Part shown: positions 35,751 to 47,716 of the stretch, piece after piece
How positions within the stretch are numbered: the stretch's first letter is position 1
Layout: each line of letters begins with the position of its first letter
Source: Chrysophaeum taylorii
Lineage: Eukaryota; Sar; Pelagophyceae; Pelagomonadales; Pelagomonadaceae
Direction of reading: 5' to 3'
NCBI GenBank assembly: GCA_029834535.1
Contig: JAQMWT010000363.1
Span: 1 to 59,693 of the forward strand
Length of the DNA: 59,693 nt
Translations under genes and position numbers: made by a program
The notes under the pieces: generated by a model
Told to the model about the DNA's origin: nothing
The model's database searches: none
Seen by the model: the letters and a program-made list of their open reading frames with translations, nothing else

Positions 35751-37181
35751 GGGCAAGCGGAACCAAAAGTGCGCCATTTGGCCAAATCCTCGGTCAACGT
35801 GTACTCTGCTGCATTACGGAGGGAGATTGTTGTGCCTTCGCTCTCTCGGCTTCTGACATTCCCAAATGGCGCTCCTTGAGCGACAGAGACAGAGGGGCCT
35901 TTTTCTGTCCCTGCGGTAGGCCCTAATCTAGGTTCGGATTGGGCTCCGCGAGGACTTGGTGGGCGCGGCATTGGTCCCCCCGGATTATTCCTCCCTTCTA
36001 GGCTTGTTTCCGAACTCGGATTGTCTCCGTACTCGGAACGCCGCGATCTCTCAACTCGGATCACATGCCACTCCTCGGTTTAAAAAAGGCGGATCCCGAC
36101 TTTTCCGACTTTGATAAAATCGACCGAACTGACTTCGTCGAAGAAGGAATGGTGAGCGGCACTTCATGGCGAGCTTGCTTAATTGAAGCTATATTCCAAA
36201 GGCGCCAAAGGGGCTGCAGTTCAACGCGCGTCCGATAGTGTCTTCGGCAATACGAGCATTTCGCTCAGTTACGGGTCACTGGATCGCAGACCGGAAACCG
36301 GCCGAGCCTGAATCAACCGGACAGACAATCAGCTACTACAAAATATCACTGTCCTCCTTCGGGGGGGCGCTGGAAACGATAGCGCCAACTAAGATGGGCG
36401 GGCCACTGAGCAGGGTTCGGTTTTGTAGCAGGCGACCCGCAGAGCGAGCGCGCATTGAGCAAGAGCCAATTGCTCGAAGGATCGTCCCCCCTGGTGACGA
36501 TCCATAAGAGTCGCAGTTCGATCACGTTCTGTGGTCGAATAATGCTCTGAAGCACGTCACAGTCACCTTGGTGTGGTCCTACGCCAACTTCTGCGCGGCG
36601 GTGTCTCCCAGAAAAAGCCACATTCCCTGTCGCCGAGATTATGTATACCACGGCGGACTTGGACCGGCGGCGCTCCGCTGGGCTTTTCTTCTGAGGGGGG
36701 CAACGGCGTCTACTTTGGCGTTTTCGAAAGCCTTGAGGGTAGTATCGGTCGATCGGGGCCTACGTCAACTCTATGAGTAATAAGCTGAGTAGTTGGGGGG
36801 TTTCGTTCGACGTCGAGATGGTGGTTGTGAGTCGAATCGCGGTCTCGAGGTCGCACGGGACAGGCGTCAACTCTCCCGCGACGCCCCTTCCAGCGTCTCT
36901 GCACGCCCCGTGATTCTGATCCTGCGCGCTACAGCGTTCGGATCAGCCAGCGCCCCGTGTGTTGGGCTGGTCCGTAATTTGAACAGTTAGTTTTGGCGTC
37001 GACCTTGGTGCGAGGATTCGCCTTTCAAGAGCAGTAACAAAGGTAATCTCCTTCTCGCTGGATCTTAAGCCTACGCGACCACCACCACTTATACCTCGGA
37101 TCGTGCGACGCCACCTCCCTTCCCACGCCCCCGAAAATCCGGTGGTTGCTGGGCAGCATATAATAGAATGAATGCTCCTCA
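35751..37181. other. Unassigned interval between DENN and coiled-coil genes
   Basis: 1.4 kb of lower GC content. A plus-strand stretch at 36066-36152 starts with ATG, encodes 29 residues (MPLLGLKKADPDFSDFDKID at its start) and is followed by GTGAGC, a good splice donor, so it may be a first exon; no partner exon is recognised. A frame at 36238-36507 and an overlapping minus frame at 36346-36651 are open but match nothing known. Confidence 0.35.
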
Positions 37182-38015
37182 TCAGACGCACAGTTGGATG
37201 TCTAAGTTCGTTCGGGAGCGGCGGTCGGCGTCCCCGTGGATATTATTCCTTCGCCGTAGCGCGAAGCTGGCGGGGAGTCTAGTGGGACTCGCGGGTGGCG
37301 GCGGCGGTGGGTCTTGTTTGCGTTGTTGTTGCAGGTCGTGGAAGGCATCGACGAGTCGACGCAGAGCATCGTCCTGCTTGCCGACGAGGTCCATCGCCGC
37401 CTCGTACTGGTCGGTCAATTCGGCGACAACGCGATAGTTTTGATCGAGCTGGTGCTGGAGGTGTTGGGACCTGTCGCGGCGTCGTTCGGCATCGCGGTCT
37501 CGACGTAGGGCGTCGAACGAGACGAGGCTAGCTTCGAGTTCCGCCTCCAACTCGCCGACGCGAGGGGGCTTGGCATCCGAGGTTAGCCCGGCGGCATCAA
37601 TGAGCGCCACCAGAACCTCCTTCTCGGCCTCGAGCTGCGACACGCGACGCAAGAGCGCGACGTCATCGCCGCGAGTCTCTTCGCAAGATTTGGCTTGCTG
37701 CACGGCGGCGAGTTCCGCGCGGAGCCGCGACGCCTCGGCTTCCCATTTCGCCGACTCGGCCTCGAGCCGCACGTTCCGCCGCGTCGCCGCCGTCAATGAC
37801 ACCAAGAGGTCATCCTCCTCGCGCGCCGCTGCCGGTGGCGGCGGCGGCGGCGACGGAGTCGGCGACCTCGCCACCCTGTGCCTCGCTCGCGACGACTCGC
37901 GGACCTCTTTTACTTGCTGCGCGCGACACGACGACTCGCGGAGCGCTCCGACCTCTTTGAGCTGCTGCGCCGCCCGCGACGACACGCGTGCCGCGGGCCG
38001 CCGGCTCTTCATCAT
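37182..38015 (-). CDS. Coiled-coil protein of unknown function
   Basis: 277 residues from the ATG at 38015 (MMKSRRPAARVSS). Residues about 20-55 contain repeats of QLKEVGALRESS/QVKEVRESSRA, a Pro run follows (SPTPSPPPPPPAAAREED), then heptad-rich helices from about 75 to 245 (RRNVRLEAESAKWEAEASRL; LRRVSQLEAEKEVLVALIDA; VAELTDQYEAAMDLVG), then a short Pro-rich, basic end. No enzyme motif is visible. The start lies 50 bp downstream of the 3' LTR of element 2 in the same orientation, and the frame is open back into the LTR, so transcription could begin in the LTR. Its family is not recognised. Confidence 0.6.
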   Translation of the reverse strand: MMKSRRPAARVSSRAAQQLKEVGALRESSCRAQQVKEVRESSRARHRVARSPTPSPPPPPPAAAREEDDLLVSLTAATRRNVRLEAESAKWEAEASRLRAELAAVQQAKSCEETRGDDVALLRRVSQLEAEKEVLVALIDAAGLTSDAKPPRVGELEAELEASLVSFDALRRDRDAERRRDRSQHLQHQLDQNYRVVAELTDQYEAAMDLVGKQDDALRRLVDAFHDLQQQRKQDPPPPPPASPTRLPASFALRRRNNIHGDADRRSRTNLDIQLCV

Positions 38016-38064
38016 CAACCGCCACACAAAACACACACTTACCCTGATTTTTTTCAAAAGTTCA

Positions 38065-38329
38065 GTGAGCGAAAACAAGGCTAGCTCAGGGGGTTGACCT
38101 AGACACGCCGGCATCTCTAACACTCGAGGTAGTCGGCCTAGGCGGGGGATACGCCTTGCTCGTCGCCACAAACAATCGCTCGCTAAGACCTCCGACTTGA
38201 GGTTGGGAGATCGATTATGATAGAAGATACTCCTCCTCATGAGGGTGTCACAGAATAGGAGTAAGGAAAAGAAGGTAGGGCAAGCCTAAGAGGCAGAGTA
38301 AGCCCTAAGAAGCAGGAGTTTCCGCCACA
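38065..38329 (-). repeat. Element 2 3' LTR
   Basis: It matches 48079-48360 from GCGAAAACAAGGCTAGCTCA to TCCGCCACA. The first few bases (TGTGGCGTTA) are damaged to AGTG. It shares the end motif CCGCCACA and GCCACAAACAA with the element 1 LTR. It lies directly upstream of the coiled-coil gene at 37182-38015. Confidence 0.88.
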
Positions 38330-38341
38330 GGACCCCCCTAG
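38330..38341 (-). other. Polypurine tract of element 2
   Basis: In the element's sense CTAGGGGGGTCC abuts the LTR start TGTGGCGG. It matches the tract of element 1 in position and general composition. Confidence 0.65.
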
Positions 38342-38359
38342 TTTGATAATGAGATGCCC

Positions 38360-40440
38360 TCAGCGCGTGGCTCGTTTGCGCTTAGCGCGAGCTTTTGCCG
38401 CTTGAGCATCTCGGAACGCGACAAGGTCGTACACGTGTTCGATGATGCGATCTGGCACCTTGTCATTGTACAAAGTGAAACTGGGAATCAACGCATCAAT
38501 CTCGTGAGGAGAAAAGTCGGTAACACTGGGAGTGGAATCTTTGGTCAGATTCGACCTATCGGTAAAGCTACAACCATCAATATCCTTGTATTCAGGTTTG
38601 AGTTCGCGAGTAGAAAGAGGAGATGCCGGCTTAAAAGTAGGAAGGCTTGTCCTCAGGACCGAGATCGGAATAGAAATGCAAAGCAACACGGTCATTCTCG
38701 AAATCGCAACGTTCATAAACTTCAGCGACATAAATCTTCTTACGCCAACTAGACTTCTTGTGATCCGGAATCCGGAGAACAGCGAACTTACTATGCTGGT
38801 AGTCGTTCCGAAAAGTCTCTTTCGGCTTAGGAATAGTACGATCGATCATCGGGGGAACCATAACATGCGTGATCTGCTGAACAGACACTGTCCGTCGTCA
38901 GAGACTCGATTTGGTAGGTAGCTGTCGAAAATCGATCGGTTGGTGATGACAACGGTCCGCGCCACTCGGGTCGCAGTTTGTTCTGTGGCCGAGGAATATA
39001 CTACAAGAGATGAGATCCATCCGCGTACTCGACATCAACTTGATCAGCATCGTATGCCAACTTCTGCTTGCGCTTGGCTTTCTGGTGAGCTTCAGCGACA
39101 ACTTGCGTGTAGAACTTCAACGCACTTTGAGTTTCAGTCAAGGCACCAGCACGGGATTTGGGCAATCGGTGTATGGGCTGAGCGAGCAAAGTGTAGTCGG
39201 TCGGGAGCATGGGCGGTGGTTCTGACGAAGCATAAACCGTGAAATTTGAGTACAAGGAATGAACTTGCGATTGTAGCAGAAAGAAACGTACTTTTTCGCA
39301 AATGCAGGCCAATCAGTGATACTCCGACCTTGAAGACATGCCCGAAGAGAAGCTGTAAGAAAAACGGTTCACGCGCTCAGCAGGATTAGCTTGGGCATGA
39401 TAGGGAATCGTAGTCTGATATCACACGCTGAAAAGATTGCAGAACTCTTCCATCAATTTATTGACGAATTCACGTCCATTATCCGTGCGAATCATTCGCG
39501 ACAAATACCCACGCAACAAGATGTTCGCTACAAAGACTCGACATTAGCTTCGGCGGTCTTAGTATAAAGCACATCCAAAATCAAGAAATGAAAAAAGGAT
39601 CGAAGAATACGATAATGTACGTCTGGGGACCGGGACTAAGCTAGGGTTCGAAGAGATCCGTCCAAAGGACAGAACAATCACCTTCGTAGGCTGGTTGCTG
39701 AAGTAAACCGGACTTCTTCGGTTTGGGCGTGTGGGCTTTCTGACACACGAGACATCGAGCTATAAAGGCACCAACGTCATTTGACACGCGCGGCCACCAA
39801 AATCGCCAAAAAAATCGCCTGAACAGTGCTCTCGCGACCCATGTGACCACCATGAACAGGACTGTCGTGGTAAAGTCGAATAATGCGGTCGCGTAGCTTC
39901 GCAGGGGCAACAATCATAGGATGCAAATCGACAGCAATGCGATACATCACTTTCTTGATTCGTTCCAAACGGGTATTGGCTCCATAACGACGAAGAGAAT
40001 GGCCTAGAGCCATCCGAGAACGAATATTCTTGCACATCGGATCTCCATTCTGAGCTCGGATAGTCTCATCAAGCGTAAGGTTGTCTGGAATCTTGTCGAT
40101 GTACTCCTTGAAAGCAGCAGCATGCAAAGGATGAGGTTGAGTCTGTAGACGAAGCTTTTGACGTTGAGTCGTCGCACTGGAAATAGCAAGAAACATAGGG
40201 TCATCGGGAGTTTCGCCCTTCTCCTCAGGTATGTCGGTCGTAATAAATGACAACATGACATGACACCCAGGCAGGGGTACTCCATCCTCATCAGTAGGCT
40301 TCGGAAGCTCTTGGAAGACCAAGTAAGCGTGGTTGAGCGGTTCACCAATTCGTCTGTGTCAATCACGTGATCGATAGGATTTCGAGAGAGACAATCAGGG
40401 ATGCTCATGCCTGGCGACTTACCCGGCTTGCAGCCAAGTT
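38360..40440 (-). pseudogene. Element 2 integrase, GPY/F module and C-terminal tail
   Basis: Fragments in several minus frames. Spacer and integrase zinc region at 39777-40322 (DSPVHGGHMGRESTVQAI) and 39641-39913 (FWWPRVSNDVGAFIARCLVC). An integrase core lies at about 39400-39640, a C-terminal region at 39001-39312 (LAYDADQVDVEYADGSHLL), a decayed GPY/F region near 38930-38990, and the conserved tail at 38360-38700 (ELKPEYKDIDGCSFTDRS; HEIDALIPSFTL). The tail is as well kept as the enzymatic parts, which suggests a function. Confidence 0.75.
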
Positions 40441-41910
40441 AAGGGTCAAAATTCGCGAGTCGCATTGCCCATCGGGCGAGCTGGCCAGACGAATGAGTAG
40501 CCTTCCGCAAAAACGTTAGATTGCGATGATCCGTCTCAAGAAAAGTCCTCTGTCGTTCGATGTAGGCTCGAAAATGCTCCACAGAGAGAATGAGAGCAAA
40601 CAGCTCCAAGCGGCGGGACTTTTAATGTCGCGTCTCCTTCGGCACAACACGGCGCCAGTACACAACTACTCGCTCCTCTCGACTTACTCGTCCTTTCTCG
40701 TTCTTGACTTCGACAAATTGGAAGAGGTATGCGCCAAGCCCATCTTTAGACGCATCAGGGCGATCTGGAAAGGCAAATCATAATCTGGATGGTACACTCC
40801 GCGAGAGTCGAATAAAGCGGCAATGATCGTGTCCCAAGCCTTCCGACACTCGGGGGTCCATTTGAAAGGTACACCTTCGAGATAGAAGCGTCTCAGCGGT
40901 TCCACGATCTTGGAGTAATCCCTCATATATCGGCGGCAGTAGTTGCTCATTCTGATGAAAGATCGAATATGAGTCTTTGGTGAAGTGTTAGGCAGAGTTC
41001 CAGGTATGGGCATATTCTGCAGTGCTTCAGCGTCTTAGGATTCGGCTTCAAACCGTCAGGCATCGAAATATAGCCCAAAAATTCGTTATCATCCTTAAGA
41101 AGATGGAACTTCGACGTTCGATCACTGTATCCTCACTGAGCCAGGTGGTAAGGAACTTCTATCAAAACTTGCAAATGGCTATGGAGATCGTTCGTTCCCA
41201 TCGTAATATCGTCGATGAAAGCAATCAAACCCTTGTACATCCACTTCGCAGATCACCGGCCATCTGCTTGCAAAAGAGAGCTCCAGCGGTCTTTACTCCT
41301 TGATGTAAGCGCAGAAAACTATGAGCTCCACGAGGGCTGACCATCGTAACAGCGTCCTGGGCTGCAGGGTCCACACGAAGATTATGATACCCCCATCGTA
41401 TGTCAACGCAGGTTCTCCATTGGCGCTTCGCCAAAAATGATAAGGCATCATCCTGTCGTATATTCGGCAAACTGTCGTTGACCAACTGGTCCCTGAGCTG
41501 TCGTGAATCCACAGCGGCACAAAAAGCGTTAGACGTTCCAATTTCAGCTCCCTTCTTGGGCATGATGAGCGTAGGAAATCCCCAAGGAGAATTCGCGGAC
41601 GAATAACCCCATCACGACCCCACTCGGTAATCTGCTTGCGAAGGCAGTCGAGTTTGGCTGGAGTAAGTCGATACGGCGTCATCTTGATCGGCCTACGATT
41701 AGCGTCCTTGAAACGCAACGATACTGGCGGCGAGTCCACTGGTCTCATGATCGGATCGGAAATTGACCACGCACATCGAACGCAGTGACTCTGCATAAGC
41801 TTCGCATCTTCTTCCAAGTGCGGATTATCTGGTACCCCAACTTCCTTCGCGACTTTCTCAGCTTGTTCTTTCGTCGGAAGCTTCACTTTCATCGCCTCAT
41901 TGTCCTTCAC
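40441..41910 (-). pseudogene. Element 2 reverse transcriptase and RNase H
   Basis: The RT start is at 41293-41910 (VSLRFKDANRRPIKMTPYRL). The frame at 41225-41563 has VDIRWGYHNLRVDP (motif A region) and runs through GAHSFLRLHQGVKTAG, the point where element 1 is frameshifted. The YVDD-type box lies near 41200 in another frame. The connection and RNase H start are at 40684-41013 (YSKIVEPLRRFYLE, FKWTPECRKAWDTI). Confidence 0.78.
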
Positions 41911-42003
41911 GTGTTGCGGAGTCTGCGGTAAAGGTACACCATCCTCATCTCGCGGCGCGTCTTTCCAAGGGACATCATACTTTCCTCGTATTTGAATCTG
42001 ACC

Positions 42004-43244
42004 TCAGGGTGACTCTTTTTTATCTTCTGGCCTCTTCACTTTCGGTTCGCGATTCTGCTCTGGATCCGGCGGAACGTCCAGTTGCGGTTCACGGGGGGGG
42101 GGGGCAAAAGAAGCATGTGACGCCCCCGTCGCATCAGTCTTAGGCGGCAATAAGGGCACTTCAGGAGTGTGCAAATGTTGGTGGGCAGTATCGGTAACCT
42201 CCGAATAACCATCAGAGGGTTGGTCAGTAGGACACAGAGCGTTGGGGTGGACTTCGCCGAACTGTCTGAGTCCTTTGGACTCAGAGTTGTAAAGATCGGT
42301 GGCCAGAATAGCATGAGAGTCGGGTGGAACGATAGATGCCAAGCGTATGAACGTAGCGGTTTTCGAACCTCTAGCCCAATCATAATCTGGTGGCATAGTC
42401 AGCAACCCACCGGCGGTCATCTCTACGGTCAACGGTTTGGTATCAGAACGATGCGATCCCATCCGGAGATGGATGCGCGTGACCGTGTCGACGCATCGGT
42501 AGCGTCTCGGGGCGAGCCTAGGTTGTTCACCTGAGTTAAGTGGGGCTCATCACCGTAGCCTAATTGTTCAGCGAACTTGGCCTGCATATCCAAGCGAGTC
42601 TTGGGTGCTTCCGGGAGGCGCAAGGGACGTCGGCTGATCAGATAAGGCGTGGGCGCGTAGATATCAGCAAGGTAAACAAACGGGTGCAAACGGACGACGT
42701 AAGATACAATCGACGCTTCCTGTTCGATCAGCCACAGCAAAAAACCTGCCTTCTTGCATATCTTCATGATGGTCCAGTAGGTTGCAGTAACACCCTTCTC
42801 AATATCACGGGAGGTCAAGTTGCAGAGTGAAGAATGCACGCAAGGAGGCGTGGCAATACACATAGACGACGACCACGCTTCTTCCGGTAAGTAGTTATTG
42901 ATAAATCGCAAGGTCGTGTCAAAGCGTCTACAACGAGTGTACTGAACAACGGGATGGGAATGTCGAAAAATTTGCGCGGTGAACCTTATTCGCGTTTGCT
43001 GAAGTGCTTAAACTACACGAAAAGACGTGCCACACATCTGGTTTGCTCGTTGCAGTCAAAAAGTGCTGCCTCCAGGGCCGCTAAACATCATGGCCACTTT
43101 CATCTGCGTGATCGGAAACCATGGGACTTTTTCATAGCGCTGGCGAATCTCACACTCGGTGGCGTAGCAACACCTCTGCTCATCCTCGTCAGATCGACGA
43201 AGATAAGAGTCGCCTCCATCGTCTTTTTCGTCAGGTGAGGGCAT
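42004..43244 (-). pseudogene. Element 2 C5-cytosine DNA methyltransferase domain
   Basis: Three adjacent minus frames together cover the domain. 43056-43244: MKVAMMFSGPGGSTF (motif I). 42429-42911: SMCIATPPCVHSSLCNLTSR (motif IV with catalytic Cys), WLIEQEASIVSYVVRLHPF (motif VI position) and YLISRRPLRLP (VIII-like). 42004-42462: MTAGGLLTMPPDYDWA (IX-like) and LASIVPPDSHAIL (motif X-like). By eye about two thirds of residues match element 1, and most differences are conservative (V/I, A/S, Y/F). The frames are broken, so this copy is not expected to make a whole enzyme. Confidence 0.8.
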
Positions 43245-44002
43245 CGATTGATCAGATGTGTGCGAGCAGCCTATTGGGCGCCAAGCAGAATCGGCGCGGG
43301 AGAGTCTTCGACCTGATCGAGGAGACTGCCCACCGACACAGTGAAAGAAATGCTCCCCTTTTCATCAGAAGCCGTGGTCGCGTCCTTCTCGCCAACTGCG
43401 GAGACCACCTCCTACTCGTCTTGACACCGAACAATGTCTCCATGAGCCAGCATCTGGCCTAGCATCACCGTGGTCGGAACATCCTGTAAAGACGAAACGG
43501 CGACCATGGCAGAGTGCTTGTCTTGGACATCGCATGAAGAACACATACCACAGACGATACCTGACTATTCATAGCCAGAAGACGTTGCCACGAAATCGTG
43601 AACAGGGTCCAAAGGCTGCGAGAGAGTCGCAGGAATACTGTAAGTTCTGCCTGGCTCGACCATCTGGGTTTGTGCGGCGTAAGCGATAACATCAGATTCG
43701 GATTCTAACGACATCTGCGCTGGAAGTTCTGGCGGTACTCCAATCGTCGTAGATGCGGATCGACGCTCGGGCGGCGGCCGTCGCAAATCGGCCGGAATGC
43801 ACGGCTTTGCGAGCTTCTTCGTTTCAACATCGATAAGGCTTTGCTTCAGTGCAGAATGCTGATTGCTGAATATCGAGGCGACTGCGGGTTGGCATTCATA
43901 GGTCGGCCAGTACGTCAGAATCGGAGAGTCGACGAGCTCGCCTCGGTAACTATCGGCAATCGCAACACGTAACGTAACCCATTCATAAATCGTGGTCTGG
44001 TT

Positions 44003-44290
44003 CTATCCTGACCCTAAAAGCCCCCGCTTCACCGGCAGTTCTCCTTTGTCGAGAACCATGCCATTGCGCTTGAATTGAGCGGCCAAATCTCGGCAAATAT
44101 AAGAAACATCGGCCATACCTTCAATGCTAATCGTCGTAGCATACTTTCGTTCTGTTCGTTTCCGAAAAGCTTGGCACGGCATACACGTTAAAGTGCCCGG
44201 ATCCAAACAGCTAATAGTCTCCAAGGCTTGTTCAATCACCTTTCCGTCTTGCGGTGAGATAACAACACCTAGCATCTGGTTCAGCATCAC
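44003..44290 (-). pseudogene. Element 2 retropepsin-like fragment
   Basis: TTISIEGMADVSYICRDL is aligned with TTIGVDGMADVSYICREM of element 1. The catalytic Asp is Glu here and the triplet is EGM. Upstream ISCLDPGTLTCMPCQAF matches the conserved LSCLDTGTLTFIACHIY region of element 1, which also contains a DTG-like triplet and might be the real active site. Confidence 0.6.
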
Positions 44291-44455
44291 CTGGATCTGG
44301 CATCAACACATGCGCAATGCTCGAAAGAAACGAATTCGTCCTCGTCCGAAAAACGGAGCTATCCTCGGCTGCTCCGTCCTGATAATTCTTGGATTTCTCT
44401 GGCGTCGGCTCAGCAGAACTCATCACCTCTATCTCGGCTTCTTCTTGGCAGTCGA

Positions 44456-46107
44456 CTAGCACTTCGGAATCTTCCCAGAATGAATCCATGAGCTCACCAT
44501 CGACACGTTCGTACACACATCGTCCTCTTGCCGAAAGTCAGACCAAACGCCAATCAGCTCCTCATCGGCAAATAAGTTCTTGCCTTGCTGGCGGAATCGC
44601 ACCTCTCTCCGCTCTGGTGGCTTCTTCGCTAAAAAGTTTCGTGCTCGTATCCACATCTTCTGAATACTTAAAATCATCTTCTCAGTGCTAGACGTCCAAT
44701 CGAGCCTTTTCTCTGGACGGCAACTCGTTTCATCATCGATAGTCCGCTTCGAACCTTCTTCGGACACACGGCTGTCACGACGGCGACTCCTTTCATCATC
44801 GATAGTCCGCTTCGGACCTTCTTCGGACACACGGCTGTCATCGAGTACTGGTTGCAGACCTCCACAATCTTTTATAGGCAACACGACAGAGCTTTCGTCT
44901 GGCTCAAAAGACGGTTCCTGCATAATCGTGTTTACGAGCTCGGGCGACTTCGTTTCGTTTTTCTCGGTCGCTTCGCTCGGAGCGGAATCAGCTTTCTCGC
45001 TTAAAACGCTCAAATTCAGCTCGTCGGAATTCGGCTCGTCGTGGGGCCCTGGAAAAGAAGACGGCGTCGTCCCCGACGTCAAAGTCGAAAGCAAGTGGCA
45101 ATCACTGGTCAAGTAAATGTCAATCGGTGCTCCAAAGGGCGCGCCATCATCATCTGGGACTTCACTTTCTGACGAATCTTCGGTTGAATCGGGAATCGAA
45201 GTGTCCTCACAATCGACGTGAGACGCAGGAGGCGAATCAAGATACAAACCCATTGCATTAAGTGCAGCATCGTCTAAGCCACCATCGGAGACATCGTCCC
45301 CGAAATGTGCCACGTCCGCAAGATCAGAGTTGTCCGCCGTCTGGAGATCCACAAGAGAGTCAGCGTCCGTCTCTGTATCATCTGTCTAACACGGCGAATC
45401 ACTGCAGAGTTCCTGTTCAGCGGCTTGGCGTATGCAGCTTCCAACTCGTCACCGGATAACTCGCCAATGACCTGTACCGAGTCAAAACAGTCGGAAGGGA
45501 CCGTGGATGCAAAGGAAACATTAGCCGTCGACTGCTGCGGCGGTGTGCGATCCGACACGTAAGCACCTGTGGTGTTGTTGGTGCGTTTGTGGGTTTGGGT
45601 GTGATCGTCCATCTCGAAATAAACGCCGCAAGTAATCGGTTCGTCCGGGAACGCTCGTATGGCAATTGTGGCACTCGAATGGCCGGAGTCTTCATCGGGA
45701 TCGTCGAAATATCTACCCGCGTAATCGGTGGGCTCGCTCTGCCTATCATCATCGCGGCGGCGTCTGTTCCTGTCACCGCGCTTGCTCGTGGAACGGGATC
45801 GTGACGAGGAAGTCGAATTCGCACTCTTCGTTTTCCGCTCGTTATACTCCTCTAAAAGTTCATTCAGGTCTGAGATTCGTATAGAGTTGGAGGTGGCGTT
45901 GGCGTTACTGACGTTCTTGCGGGGCTCCTCGCGCTTGCGGCGGTCATCGCGCTCGCGGCGGTCGCGAGGATCGTCTTTCTTTCGTCGGTCCCGAGGGTAG
46001 GGTCGACGTTCCCATTGTGAACGTATGAGAGGTTGTCGTCCTCCCTTGACGCGCGCGTACATCAACCTGTAATACCGGATCGAGCGTAAACACCAACGTG
46101 CCGTCAT
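44456..46107 (-). pseudogene. Element 2 Gag-Pol linker region
   Basis: Two overlapping minus frames (45274-46107 and 44456-45352). The first starts with an Arg/Asp-rich stretch (RDRRKKDDPRDRRERDDRRK) and Arg/Ser-rich segments. The second has LNAMGLYLDSPPAS, LTSGTTPSSFPGPHDEP, a 26-residue direct duplication (DSRVSEEG-KRTIDDE) at 44685-44850, and ARNFLAKKPPERREVRF. It reads through the place where element 1 has a TAG between Gag and Pol. Confidence 0.7.
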
Positions 46108-47716
46108 CTTGCTCGTCGTGGGTCGATAGAAAGAACCCGCAATGCTTACACGTACCCTCCACCCATCGACGCGGGTCGTCCATCATAGTCCAGCGGTGTC
46201 TTTATCCGATCGCACTGCGACGTAGCCATAGCGCGAGATCCTCGCCCACGAGGCCATACGGATTCCGGGGTGGTCTCGGCGCGCGCTCTTTCCTTTCTTT
46301 CATAGCGGTCCAATGATCATTATCGTGGCGCAAGATAAGTGCCGTTTTATCCGAAAAACTTCGCGTATTCTCCGGGATACCGCGTGCGAGTATTGCACAC
46401 ACTCTGCCTCAAATTCTCGCTTTCTAAGCCTTCAGTTAGGTTGTCGGTGGTATCCACGTCATCAATCTTGCGCCCAGACACAGCGCAAAAAGCAAGCGCC
46501 TCGCTCTGATAGGCGACGCAATAAGTATGAACGTGACGTTGGCCATCCTTCTTAGGGGTCGTCGCTTGCGCAATACCGCGTAGCCCTCGAAGCATCTCCT
46601 CCTGAGTACGAGGCGGCCGGCACGTCGATCAAACGTACTCCAAGATGCGCTGCATGTATGTGAAGTTCAGCGTGCGGAACTCCCGAAGAATCTCCCCCGT
46701 GCTCAGCGTCGTGCTGCTCCAACTTCAAGTAAAAGTGATGCGGATGAGGCAGTCGGTTGCAAGGCGCGTTGTATTGGTCGAGGTGCTCCTCAAAATACGG
46801 AACCGCGATGTCGCGCATCTTCTGACTCAGGATCATCCTGAAGCGCTCCATCTTATAGTGGTCGTCTGCCAACGAATTAAGCTCGACGGCGGCGTCTAGG
46901 TCGAACTGCTTCTGATCGCGGTCCTCGACCTTGAGCGTGATCGTCTCAGTCTTGATGCCGTTACTCGACTTCTGACTCGACTTTGCTGCCTTGGCCATTG
47001 CGGTGCCCATGGCCCCGGAGAGTAAACGTAGACTCTTTTTCTCATCGTCCTTTTCATCATCACGTTTAACCTCTCTTTCCTCAGCGGTATCAGCTTCGTA
47101 GCCTCGTGCAGCCGGCTCTTCTGGAGGCCGTCGACTCGGTCTTCTGCCCATCGGCGCCTCCGCACTTCTGCTCGCGGACCGTTCTGCTTCACGACGTCTA
47201 AGTCGTTCTGCTTCTTGTTGAGTTTTTCGAAGCCCGTCTCGTACTCGACGAAGCTCCTTCTCCATCTCATCCTTCTTCCATTGCTGCCTCTTCTTGGCGA
47301 CGCTCTTTAACTTCTTCTTTGAGAGCGCGTATCTCGAACATAGCTTGGCCAATCTCTGCTCGTAAGGCAGCTGCATCTTCTTCTTCTCTTCTTCTTCTTC
47401 GACTTCTGTCGTCCTCGACCACGCCGAAACCGGTTCGCGTTGCGGTCGGCGATTGTCGTACAGGTTCATCCCCACCATCATCATCATCATCATCAATATC
47501 ATCATCACCATCATCAATATCATCATCATCGCCGTCATCGTCAAAGCGTCGAGCTGCCTGCTCTTCACGCTCGTACGTCGGCTCATCCTCGGCTCTTCCG
47601 ATGCCACCGTGGCTCGCTCGAGACGTCCTCTCGAAGAGCGGTTCCAAAGAGGGACTAGCGCCGTCTTCAATCGCGGCGGAGAATCGGGCTAACACGATAT
47701 GCCCACGACACAACAC
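46108..47716 (-). pseudogene. Element 2 Gag: acidic/coiled-coil N-terminus, capsid-like and zinc-binding regions
   Basis: 47267-47716: an acidic Asp-rich stretch encoded by (ATC)n on the plus strand, then a coiled coil (LRAEIGQAMFEIRALKEEVK). 46552-47270 in the next frame: basic helix RRVRDGLRKTQQEAERLRRR, then a helical capsid-like region (KQFDLDAAVELNSLADDHYK, FRMILSQKMRDIAVPYFEEH). 46108-46200: CKHCGFFLS and HDE, a possible zinc-binding motif. Capsid identity is inferred from position and helical character. Element 1 lacks the last two parts. Confidence 0.6.
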
